Part shown: in pieces, positions 42,393 to 49,608 of the stretch
Numbering within the stretch: the stretch's first letter is position 1
Layout of the letters: every line of letters starts with the position of its first letter
DNA from: Rudaea sp. 3F27F6
GTDB lineage: Bacteria > Pseudomonadota > Gammaproteobacteria > Xanthomonadales > Rhodanobacteraceae
Direction of reading: 5' to 3'
Length of the DNA: 64,000 nt
Assembly (NCBI RefSeq): GCF_005503555.1
Contig: NZ_SCNG01000002.1
Coordinates: 620,001-684,000 of the forward strand
Notes under the pieces: generated by a model
Told to the model about the DNA's origin: nothing
Databases searched by the model: none
What the model saw: only the letters and a program-made list of their open reading frames with translations
Translations under genes and position numbers: made by a program

Positions 42393-42659
42393 ATGAATTC
42401 CCCATGGTTGACGTTCGGTGTTGCTCTGACGGTCGCGCTCGCTATTTACTACTTTCTCGGCTGGCTCAATTTGAGCAGTTGGGTGTACGGGCTGCTCGGC
42501 GCCAGTCTCTTCATCGCATCATTTTTCGCCATTGACTATTTTCACCCTTGGCATGCGGTATCTCCGTGGCCACGTTCCATCAATGCGTTTCTAGTTGGCT
42601 TGGCGGGTGGTGAGATATCTCGCGCCTTTCGTGGCAGTTCTCGGAATGCTCCAGCGTAG
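42393..42659 (+). CDS. Small membrane protein, copy 2 of a duplicated cassette
   Basis: 88 aa (MNSPWLTFGVALTVALAIYY...), nearly identical to the product at 38466. Differences are conservative apart from GYLHP to DYFHP and the last residues. Both copies are intact, so the duplication is recent or both are kept. Confidence 0.68.
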   Translation: MNSPWLTFGVALTVALAIYYFLGWLNLSSWVYGLLGASLFIASFFAIDYFHPWHAVSPWPRSINAFLVGLAGGEISRAFRGSSRNAPA

Positions 42660-42745
42660 TCATCTGCCCAAGCAGCTCACAGCGTCAATTTGAGTCGTCC
42701 TGAGATTCCACCCAGCATCGTCTGTCAACTCAAAACCTAAGCATC
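42660..42745 (+). repeat. Degenerate attC
   Basis: GCCCAAGCAGCTCACAGCG ... CAACTCAAAACCTAAGCATCAG; the right part resembles the site at 34603 (TTAAGCATCAG). Confidence 0.5.
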
Positions 42746-42751
42746 AGCACG

Positions 42752-42979
42752 ATGAATTCACAAGTTCAGAACGCCAAGGCAGTCAAGCGAACCGTCCTCT
42801 GGTACATCAAATGGGCCTTCGCATCGTATGCTGCTGCGCTTGCCCTATTCTTAGTGATTTTCGTTGCTTCCCTACCATTTGTCGGCACTTCGTTTGCTGA
42901 TGCTGTTTTTGAGCACCGTGCTATCTTCGCTCTCATCTTCGTTGCCGTCGCACCAATTACGTTCCGATTTCTTAAATGA
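42752..42979 (+). CDS. Tiny membrane protein, cassette gene
   Basis: 75 aa with two helices (ASYAAALALFLVIFVASLPF and AIFALIFVAVAPITF). N-terminal 20 residues polar. Not recognised. Confidence 0.55.
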   Translation: MNSQVQNAKAVKRTVLWYIKWAFASYAAALALFLVIFVASLPFVGTSFADAVFEHRAIFALIFVAVAPITFRFLK

Positions 42980-43017
42980 AGAGTTCGCTACACGCAACAC
43001 CCAAGCGAACGACAAGG

Positions 43018-43099
43018 ATGCTTAGCTTTGCCGGTACACTCAAACATATTGCGGTATGCTGACATCTCCGGTTACGACCACTTAACTCAAGCGTTGGAC
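43018..43099 (+). repeat. attC, left half altered
   Basis: TGCTTAGCTTTGCCGGTACA block, TTGCGGTATGCTGACA, ACTTAACTCAAGC, R' GTTGGAC at 43093-43099. Confidence 0.78.
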
Positions 43100-43106
43100 G
43101 TTACTT

Positions 43107-43406
43107 ATGGGCAAGACATCTGCTATCGCAAATGTTCTTATCGTCTTCTCGCCGATCATCGCAGCTCTACCCATCCTCGCGTTCTCGCCGTTCCATTCGG
43201 GTCTCAGCTTCGTGCTCACTACCCTCATAATGGCTTGCGGATTTATTGCTTTTGCCATTGCTAAGCTCACGCAATTCAGGTCCGGCCGCTGGTTCTCGTT
43301 TGGTTATCGTTGCATGCCGCAGTGGGCACGCTACTCATATGTCGGCGGCTTGGTGGCGGTCGCGTTTGGCGCAGTCGGTTCTCTCTCCACAGTATGGCTG
43401 AGGTAA
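43107..43406 (+). CDS. Membrane protein, copy 2 of a duplicated cassette
   Basis: 99 aa with three helices; the polar loop FRSGRWFSFGYRCMPQWARY and the last 20 residues are almost the same as in the product at 35657, while the first half has drifted more. Unknown function. Confidence 0.68.
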   Translation: MGKTSAIANVLIVFSPIIAALPILAFSPFHSGLSFVLTTLIMACGFIAFAIAKLTQFRSGRWFSFGYRCMPQWARYSYVGGLVAVAFGAVGSLSTVWLR

Positions 43407-43407
43407 C

Positions 43408-43495
43408 TCCTAGCCATCCGCTCTAGCGACCGCTGCAAGTGCGATTGCGGTAGCGTGGTGGCCGTCACGGCGGCCGCTCAGCTCAGACGTTAGCT
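43408..43495 (+). repeat. attC
   Basis: R'' TCCTAGCCATCCGCTCTAGC (degenerate), GATTGCGGTAGCGTG, GCTCAGCTCAGAC, R' GTTAGCT at 43489-43495. Confidence 0.78.
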
Positions 43496-43498
43496 CAA

Positions 43499-43852
43499 AT
43501 GAGAAAGATCGTACTTATCCTGAACTGGACATGCCTCGCGATCTGTCTGCTCGTTCTCGGACCTTGCTGTGCATTAAGCCGCACCGGGGGCTTTCTAACG
43601 CTTCTTCCATTCGGCACAGCCTTGGCGGCTTTTCATCTCCAACCACGTCAATGGTTCGTTGTGCTGGCCATCTTGGCAAACACTATCTGGGCAGTCGCTG
43701 GGCTGGCGTATTGTCTAATACTGCTGGTTTGGCGAGGCCAGATTGCACCAATGCCATTGGGGTTCTCTTTGACTATGGTTTTCGTGTCGCTTTTATGCTC
43801 TCTAAATATTGTCCTGCTTGTACGGCAGTCACATCCTTTCGCTTCTCTATAG
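43499..43852 (+). CDS. Membrane protein, last cassette gene
   Basis: 117 aa with four helices (LNWTCLAICLLVLGPC, FLTLLPFGTALAAF, FVVLAILANTIWAVAGLAYC, LGFSLTMVFVSLLCSLNIVL). ATG 43499 is 3 bases after the attC. Not recognised. Confidence 0.6.
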   Translation: MRKIVLILNWTCLAICLLVLGPCCALSRTGGFLTLLPFGTALAAFHLQPRQWFVVLAILANTIWAVAGLAYCLILLVWRGQIAPMPLGFSLTMVFVSLLCSLNIVLLVRQSHPFASL

Positions 43853-43880
43853 AGCTAACTATTGGCTCAAGCAGACTGCC
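43853..43880 (+). repeat. Terminal attC half-site
   Basis: R'' AGCTAACTATTGGCTCAAGC is complementary to the GTTAGCT at its cassette start. The right half is missing, cut off by the remnant at 43898. Confidence 0.75.
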
Positions 43881-43897
43881 TGTATCGACCCGCAGAT

Positions 43898-44023
43898 CTA
43901 ATTGATCAGCGCATCGTCGTTCGAGAGCGCGCCGCAATGCTTGGTCAGCTTGCGCCGGCTGAAGTTGGCCAGCAGGCTGGACAAAAGTTCTTCGGGTACT
44001 TCGTGCTTGCGGGCAGTCATCAT
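43898..44023 (-). pseudogene. Possible IS256-type transposase N-terminal remnant
   Basis: Reading leftward from 44023: MMTARKHEVPEELLSSLLAN resembles the start of IS256/Mutator-family transposases. After one frame change the DNA continues as LTKALRRALERR, like their LTKALVERAL segment. Nothing else of the element remains. Identification from memory of the family, so tentative. Confidence 0.4.
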
Positions 44024-44088
44024 GTCTTCGGGTCCAGTGGCAGTTTCCTGCCGTGCCCCGCTAACAAAAAATCTAGGACGCACCCGAA

Positions 44089-44808
44089 TCAGCGCTCGGT
44101 ACGAGACGGTTCTTCATTGAGGAATACAAAGCCGCGTCCCCGCACCGCGCGCAGCGGCAGCGTTTTCCCGAGGTGAGTGGACACCTTGCGACGCAAGCGG
44201 TGGATCAGCATTTCAAGACGATGTTGATCGGCATCTTCCGCCGCCGTCACGAGGAGGGCAATCAACTCGTCGTAAGCCACGAGCTTGCCATTCGCCTCGA
44301 ACAGCCGCGCAAGCAAACGCCGCTCCGCCGCATTGAGCGCCATACTGCGCCCGTCTGGCTCATGCAGGCGCCAGCCTTCGCCAGCCAGGCTCCAGCGCAT
44401 GCTTGTGTCACCCTCTTTCGCTGATTCTTGCATGCGCCGCACGAGGCCGTGCAACGTGCCGGTAAGCGCAACGACGCCGACGATCGCCTTTTCGCGTAGC
44501 GTGTGCGCGATGGCGAAACCATCGACCTTCGGCGAATGGGCACCAAGCACAATCAGGTCGAAAGACGCCGCCTCCGTGGCTTGAAGCAATTCTTCGGCCG
44601 TTTCGAATCCCCTTGTATCGAAACCGAATTGGCGCAATTGCGGGATCAGGATGTCCTCGCGCAGTTCGGCATCGTCTTCCAGCACGGCCACCTTGAACTT
44701 CACAATGGAGGATTGCCTGTCGTTGCCTTGCGCATCGATCATTTCAGACGAACGACCACCGCGACCTGGTGCCTCGGCAAAGAAATGAATCCCTGACTCA
44801 TCGAACAT
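44089..44808 (-). CDS. OmpR-type response regulator with degenerate receiver
   Basis: About 239 aa from ATG 44808 (MFDESGIHFF); other starts (44871, 44742) are possible. The receiver keeps the acidic LEDDAELRED, but the phospho-acceptor position reads LIVLGAHSPKVDG, with Gly for Asp, and the alpha4-beta5 part with the usual Lys is missing. The C-terminal winged helix is normal (LNAAERRLLARLFEANGKLV to LRAVRGRGFVFL). Probably phosphorylation-independent. No kinase is adjacent. It sits at the right border of the cassette array. Confidence 0.75.
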   Translation of the reverse strand: MFDESGIHFFAEAPGRGGRSSEMIDAQGNDRQSSIVKFKVAVLEDDAELREDILIPQLRQFGFDTRGFETAEELLQATEAASFDLIVLGAHSPKVDGFAIAHTLREKAIVGVVALTGTLHGLVRRMQESAKEGDTSMRWSLAGEGWRLHEPDGRSMALNAAERRLLARLFEANGKLVAYDELIALLVTAAEDADQHRLEMLIHRLRRKVSTHLGKTLPLRAVRGRGFVFLNEEPSRTER

Positions 44809-44991
44809 GGTTTTCTTTGTTTCATGCCTAGTTGCTTCTGCATATCGCAGAAGCGTGACGAATCCGGGCATGGTTCACGCCGAATCTCAGTGCGCTCTTG
44901 CGTTCGCCCGCCGAGAGAAGGGTTTCTTCGTTACGATTCGCCCCAAACTTACCGAGCTTCGACGCCAATCGGGTTTCGATTTGGAACTCTC

Positions 44992-45189
44992 ATGATGGAA
45001 ACCCTGGATTCAAACAATGAGATCGTTCTTGATCGATTGCGGGAAACATTGGATGACTCCATACCCGAGCCGTATTACAGCCTGGCCTCGATGATGACGA
45101 AGGCGGATCGCAATCCCAACCTTTTTAGCTATGCTCGAGAGCAAATTCGGCGCACGAAGCGTCCTGAGCACGAAGGGGGCAGGATGTAG
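44992..45189 (+). CDS. Small hypothetical protein
   Basis: 65 aa (MMETLDSNNEIVLDRLRETL...), charged and helical; ends RRTKRPEHEGGRM. No strong ribosome site. Divergent from the response regulator. Not recognised; coding status uncertain. Confidence 0.4.
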   Translation: MMETLDSNNEIVLDRLRETLDDSIPEPYYSLASMMTKADRNPNLFSYAREQIRRTKRPEHEGGRM

Positions 45190-45686
45190 CGATCGAGCTT
45201 GAAGCAGCGACGGGCGCGGCACCAGCTACCGCCTTCTGGGTCGTGCAGCTCTCACGCCTCAGGCTCGTCGGCCTCAGTTCGAAGCCACGCAACCAAGAAG
45301 GATGCATACGTTCCATCGCACATGCGCACAGTTCCGGACAGCATCAAGCGCAACAACTGGTCTACGAAAGGGAACGTCAATCCCTGTACCGGGAAGGCTG
45401 GGACTAAGCCAGTGAGGAAGCCGTAGAGGTATTCGCCGGATGGAAACGAAAAGCCCAGCGGGGCTTAGTGGTCCGGGGCCACTTGCCACACACCGGACGA
45501 GACCTTGATGAGGTAGGTTGACGCTGCTTACCGGCTACCCGCGTCTTCGGGGTTCATGCGCAAAACGCGGCCGGCAACTTCGTTCACTTCCCGCGAACCA
45601 TGCTCCGGCCCTGAGTTGTCGTTCGCGCGCGTAGCGGATAGCGGAATTGCTCAAGTAATCCGTGGTGCATGCCGTCGCCATATAAA
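45190..45686. other. Non-coding stretch
   Basis: About 500 bases with a segment (45398-45422) shared with 30811-30835. Frames on both strands lack coding character. Confidence 0.4.
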
Positions 45687-46565
45687 TCAAGGATCGTTGC
45701 ATTTTCGCTCGCGGCCCTCTTTTCTTACATCAGCCCACGCACGCCCGGCCGATCGCATTGCGCCGCCCCATATGCCCATCCAGACCAGCAATGGGGAAAA
45801 CGTGGCCTGGCGAGAAAACGACTCCGGCCTTTCGTCCAGCAATCCGGTCGGCGGGTATTCGTCGGCACCTGGCGCGTAGTAGGTACCGAACCATTTGTCG
45901 ACAAACGGAAAGAATGTCGCGAAGTTCTTCGATCGGTGCTGCGGGAATATGGAATGGTGGATACGATGCCACTGCGGCCCGGAAATGAAACTGGTAAGCG
46001 GCCCGAAACTCATGCGCAGGTTCGCATGGTTGACGAAACCCCAGACGCGAAACATAAGCACGCCCACAAATGCCGGCGGATTCAGCGAACCCAGAACGAA
46101 CAACATCGGCGCGTGAAGAATCAGATTGAGGAGATAGGCGAGGAGATGTTGCCGCCCCTGCGTCGTCGCGTTCAATGCCGTATCGCTGTGATGAAACTTG
46201 TGCGTCTCCCACAAGAACGGTGAAGCATGCTGCCAGCGATGTATCCAATAGTGCCAAACATCCCAAATTAATGCGTAGACGAGAGTCAGCAGGACCGTGC
46301 GAGGCAGTTCTTGCGAAGGCATACGTAGGCGCGCGACGAAGCCATCGTCGGCAACACGAACGATGTAGTTGTAAGCCGGATTGAAAATCGACAACGCAAA
46401 GAAAACCAGCGGCAGCGCGAGAACCAGATAGACGCAATTTTCTGCCCGGTTTCGCCAAGTCGGACGAATCGAGGTTGGCCGCAGATATTCGAGAAAGAGA
46501 AAGACGCCAGTCAGCGGGATAATCCACGCCAACTCCGTCAGGTACACATACACCCCTGAGCTCAT
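45687..46565 (-). CDS. Sterol desaturase / fatty-acid hydroxylase family membrane protein
   Basis: 292 aa. The di-iron histidine boxes are complete: DVWHYWIHRWQH, HKFHHSDTAL and WHRIHHSIFPQH, with a further His in NHANLRMS. Four to five membrane helices. Members hydroxylate or desaturate lipids; the substrate here is unknown. Monocistronic; start ATG 46565. Confidence 0.9.
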   Translation of the reverse strand: MSSGVYVYLTELAWIIPLTGVFLFLEYLRPTSIRPTWRNRAENCVYLVLALPLVFFALSIFNPAYNYIVRVADDGFVARLRMPSQELPRTVLLTLVYALIWDVWHYWIHRWQHASPFLWETHKFHHSDTALNATTQGRQHLLAYLLNLILHAPMLFVLGSLNPPAFVGVLMFRVWGFVNHANLRMSFGPLTSFISGPQWHRIHHSIFPQHRSKNFATFFPFVDKWFGTYYAPGADEYPPTGLLDERPESFSRQATFSPLLVWMGIWGGAMRSAGRAWADVRKEGRERKCNDP

Positions 46566-47005
46566 CCCGTACGCCCCCGTGAACGGTAGCTAAGTGTACC
46601 CTGTCCGGCCACCGGGTCCGAGTTGGAGAATATGTGTTCGCTTGTTCATCGGGCTATGAACAGGCCATCGAAGCCGCGGCACGAGTACCTCTCCCGACTC
46701 GACCCAAGCCGGGCCTTCCAGCGTCAAGCATCGCTGCCCGATTACCGAATCTCTGCAAGAATTCTCGATTTGGACCGGGATCCCCAAGCCGGGTCGATAC
46801 TACATAACCCGACAGCCATTGATTTACCGATAACTGAAGAGACGCGATTAGATCGCGGCAGCAATAGCGCCTTTGTTTGCGATGCAATCGAGCATGCAGC
46901 AACCGATCGTTGCGCAAGATAATAAAGAACCCAAGGAAGGTCCGTCGATATGACGGACCTTCCGTGCTCAAGTCAGAAGAACTGAGCAGTACGCACTAAC
47001 CGAAA
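46566..47005. other. Intergenic region with terminator
   Basis: About 440 bases upstream of the desaturase gene and downstream of the secreted-protein gene. Overlapping frames on both strands show no family similarity. Contains the terminator at 46935. Confidence 0.4.
46935..46963 (-). terminator. Terminator of the 47006-47353 gene
   Basis: Perfect 12-bp stem GGAAGGTCCGTC / GACGGACCTTCC with a 5-base loop; on the minus strand it is followed by TTGGGTTCTTTATTAT. Confidence 0.75.
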
Positions 47006-47353
47006 TTAAGAAGTAGCGCAGGTAGCATAGAAATAGTAAGTGCCTGTCCGATTTGCGGTGACCCAGAAAGTCCACTTATTGTCCAGCGTCCCGGTGGGAT
47101 TGCCCGGCTGAGAGATCAAGACGACAAGAGACGGGACCAGTACGGAACCGACGGTTTCAGTCGTCACGCCATAATATCCACCACCTAACGCGGACGTACC
47201 GGCGGGACAAGAAACGATCACATTCTGGGGGGACTGTCCCGCTTGTAGTTGCGCACTTGTCATGGTGCCCGAGTAAGTAGCGCAGAAAGCGGGAATTGGT
47301 GCGGCAGCAGCGATTGCAAGGCAGGACGCGAGAATCGAACGAGCCAACATCAT
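47006..47353 (-). CDS. Small secreted protein, paralogue of 33689-34039
   Basis: 115 aa from ATG 47353 with GGAGG 5 bases upstream. Signal peptide to about residue 20 (SILASCLAIAAAAPIPAFCA). Mature sequence closely follows the paralogue: QLQAGQSPQNVIVSCPAGTS, LGGGYYGVTTETVGSVLVPS, then VTANRTGTYYFYATCATS. Two Cys are conserved. A GTAGGAA palindrome lies about 100 bases upstream. Function unknown. Confidence 0.72.
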   Translation of the reverse strand: MMLARSILASCLAIAAAAPIPAFCATYSGTMTSAQLQAGQSPQNVIVSCPAGTSALGGGYYGVTTETVGSVLVPSLVVLISQPGNPTGTLDNKWTFWVTANRTGTYYFYATCATS

Positions 47354-47784
47354 ATAGACCTCCTCATATTTAGGGATACCTCGCATATTTTGCGAGGCCC
47401 GTAGAGGCTAGGTCAGAATTGTTCGACGCCTAATGGAGAAAATAGGAAATTCACGTAGGAAGTTTCCTACCCTGGATTACAGCGAACACTCATCACGCAT
47501 GCGATGATGGTGCTCAACATTACGGCAGCACCAGGCCGGTCTATCGGTGATCGATGACTAGACTCTGTTCGGTCAGCCGTATGCCAACTGTTCGTCAAAA
47601 AAGTATAGCCTCCTTAAGCTTTCGGAGGACGGACGCGTACTACGGAACACTATTACCCGAAGATGCAGGGCCAGCCGATCCAGAAGTCTCCAGGGCTCCG
47701 AACTTGTACAGCCTTTTCTCTTCCCGGATGCGCCCATATGTGTACAAGCGATAGCTCAATTCTCTACCTTTTTCGGAGCACTCA
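47354..47784. other. Divergent regulatory region
   Basis: About 430 bases between the secreted-protein gene and gnd. It contains a hairpin at 47378-47396 (CCTCGCA/TGCGAGG) and the palindrome at 47455. GC content rises to core level at its right end, marking the edge of the accessory region. Confidence 0.45.
47455..47470. promoter_or_regulatory. Palindrome GTAGGAA-GT-TTCCTAC
   Basis: 7-2-7 inverted repeat with the same half-sites as 26617-26632, about 100 bases upstream of a secreted-protein gene. Confidence 0.5.
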
Positions 47785-48690
47785 ATGGAACTTGGCATGA
47801 TCGGTCTGGGCCGCATGGGCGCGAATATGGCGCAGCGGCTGGTGAACGGGGGACATCGCGTGGTCGGCTTCGACTTCAGTGCCGAGAGCCGCACGCGCGC
47901 GGCGCAGAATGGGATCGAGCCCGCCGCCTCGCTCGCCGATCTGGTTGCCGCGCTGAAACCGCCGCGCGCGCTCTGGCTCATGGTGCCGGCCGGCAAGCCG
48001 GTCGACGATACGATCGACAACCTGCTTCCACTGCTCGCGCCGGGCGATGTCCTTATCGACGGTGGCAATTCGATGTACAAGGACTCCCAGCGCCGCGCGC
48101 AACGGCTGATCGAACACAAGATCCACTACGTCGACAGCGGTACGAGCGGTGGCGTCTGGGGTCTCAAGGAAGGCTACAGCTTGATGATCGGTGGCGATAC
48201 GGATGTGGTCGAAAGACTTTCGCCGATTTTTTCCACGCTCGCGCCGGCGCCGGATCGCGGCTGGGGTCGGGTCGGCCCGGTCGGCGCGGGGCACTTCACC
48301 AAGATGATCCACAACGGGATCGAGTACGGCATGATGCAGGCGTATGCCGAGGGATTTTCGATCTTGGAACACAAGAAGGAATTCGCCCTCGACCTCGCCC
48401 AGATCGGCGAGATCTGGCGCCACGGCAGCGTCGTACGTTCATGGCTGCTCGATCTCACCGCCGACGCGCTGACCAAGAACCCGACGATGCAGGGCATCGC
48501 GCCTTATGTGGCCGATTCCGGCGAAGGCCGCTGGACCCTCGCCGAGGCGATCGAGCTTGGCGTGTCGACGCCGGTGATCGCGCAATCGCTGCTCGAGCGC
48601 CTGCGTTCGCGCGACAAGGATTCTTTTTCCGACAAGCTGCTCGCCGCGATGCGCAACCAGTTCGGCGGACACGAAATCAAGAAGGAATAA
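47785..48690 (+). CDS. gnd: 6-phosphogluconate dehydrogenase, decarboxylating (short type)
   Basis: 301 aa, the size of the short GntZ/YqeC-type enzymes of the pentose phosphate pathway. N-terminal MELGMIGLGRMGANMAQRL is the NAD(P) loop; IDGGNSMYKDS and the catalytic GTSGGVWGLKEGYSLMIGG and GHFTKMIHNGIEYGMMQ (Lys, Asn) are present. A single gene; first core gene after the accessory region. Confidence 0.95.
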   Translation: MELGMIGLGRMGANMAQRLVNGGHRVVGFDFSAESRTRAAQNGIEPAASLADLVAALKPPRALWLMVPAGKPVDDTIDNLLPLLAPGDVLIDGGNSMYKDSQRRAQRLIEHKIHYVDSGTSGGVWGLKEGYSLMIGGDTDVVERLSPIFSTLAPAPDRGWGRVGPVGAGHFTKMIHNGIEYGMMQAYAEGFSILEHKKEFALDLAQIGEIWRHGSVVRSWLLDLTADALTKNPTMQGIAPYVADSGEGRWTLAEAIELGVSTPVIAQSLLERLRSRDKDSFSDKLLAAMRNQFGGHEIKKE

Positions 48691-48756
48691 AGCTGCCCTT
48701 CGCCATCCGGCAGAACGGCGCTGCGCAGGCAGGCGACACCGACTATCCGTACAACG

Positions 48757-49302
48757 TCAGTTCTGCTGGTCGCCGGTAATCGCGCTCGCCAAACGGCTCT
48801 TGCTGGTCTGCAACTGGCGCGGATTGAGTACGGCGAAAGCGGCCTTGGTCGCGGTCGAAAATTTGTCCGTCGCTTCGGACAAGGCACGTTGGTTGTCGGC
48901 CAGATCCTGCGCATAGATCTGCGCGTCGATCGCCGTGCCTGCCTGTACCACGGGCAGGCGCGAACGGTTGAGTTCGACACAGTCGCGCAGCGCGTCTTCC
49001 ATCGCCGACCAAGGGCCGATCTGGGTGGACGTCAACAGCAGGTCGGCGCGCAGCTTGCGCATCTCGTCGAGCATTGCACGCATCGGATTCGGCGTATGCG
49101 CCGCAGTGGCATCCGGATTCTTCTGCGTGGAATCGGCCGGACGATTGCCATGGTTACCGTGCCCGCCGCCATGACCGCCCATGCCTCCGCCCTGCATCTG
49201 CGCCGAACCGGACAGCGGCCAAGCCATCGTCGCCGCGATCAGCAGGGCGAGAAGAAAATGCCCTATCGCGCCGCCGCGCTGTGAACGCATCGCCGCGGGC
49301 AT
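48757..49302 (-). CDS. Spy-like periplasmic protein, His/Gly-rich
   Basis: 181 aa from ATG 49302 with GAGG 6 bases upstream; the frame is open further up to 49521. Signal peptide (GHFLLALLIAATMAWPLSGSAQ) followed by a metal-binding-looking GGGMGGHGGGHGNHGN stretch and a helical C-terminal part with LNPRQLQTSKSRL, like the LTxxQ motif of Spy/CpxP. Possibly a periplasmic chaperone or metal-binding protein. Confidence 0.65.
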   Translation of the reverse strand: MPAAMRSQRGGAIGHFLLALLIAATMAWPLSGSAQMQGGGMGGHGGGHGNHGNRPADSTQKNPDATAAHTPNPMRAMLDEMRKLRADLLLTSTQIGPWSAMEDALRDCVELNRSRLPVVQAGTAIDAQIYAQDLADNQRALSEATDKFSTATKAAFAVLNPRQLQTSKSRLASAITGDQQN

Positions 49303-49608
49303 GGCGTCCTCGCCGGACTCGAACACCGCGCCGCCAAAAGACATTGCAGCCATCGGCTGCGCCTCTGAGCGATAAACGATCGGTGCGAAATTGCCGAGCT
49401 GGCGGCACCAGGAGTCGGCGTCATCCGCCATCGAAATTTGGGTCATCATGCGCCGCTTCCTCGAATGGCCGCGAGTCTGAGAACGAATCGTGCAGAAAAT
49501 GTGGAATGCCGCCCGCTGCACGACGCGCGTTCAGCGTGCGGACATGCGGCAACGATGTGGTCCTGCCGGCGCGCAATCGCAACCCTGCCCGGCAGAACAC
49601 AGTGTTCG
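49303..49608. other. Region between Spy-like and HtrA-like genes
   Basis: About 300 bases. The Spy-like frame remains open to 49521 on the minus strand, but without signal-peptide logic. Nothing else supported. Confidence 0.35.

Larger units (their letters stand above)
27563..43880 (+). mobile_element. Integron cassette array without visible integrase (CALIN)
   Basis: More than 20 repeats share one pattern: R'' (G/A)CCTAAC, spacer TATTC, L'' GCTCAAGC, a variable middle usually with GCGGTATGCTGAC and CGCGGCAGCGGCC, L' GCTTAGC, spacer TCAAGC, R' GTTAGGC. L'' has one extra C relative to L', the extrahelical base of attC sites. Cassette ORFs lie between sites in one direction. No intI is in the window, so the array is a cluster of attC sites lacking an integrase or part of a larger integron. 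An H-NS gene and some non-cassette segments interrupt it. Confidence 0.93.

Noticed and set aside
27563-43880. Reading the repeated 90-bp units as a CRISPR or REP array
   Set aside because: Spacing is gene-sized and variable, boxes are imperfectly palindromic with an extrahelical base, and each interval holds a gene, as in integrons.
45199-45489. Plus- and minus-strand frames of about 70 codons
   Set aside because: Low-complexity products without start signals; the DNA includes a shared non-coding segment.
46623-46971. Overlapping frames of about 100 codons on both strands between two secreted/desaturase genes
   Set aside because: No ribosome site, no domain, and a terminator hairpin lies inside the region.
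47554-47754. A 66-codon plus-strand frame upstream of gnd
   Set aside because: No ribosome site or recognisable content; it lies in a promoter region.
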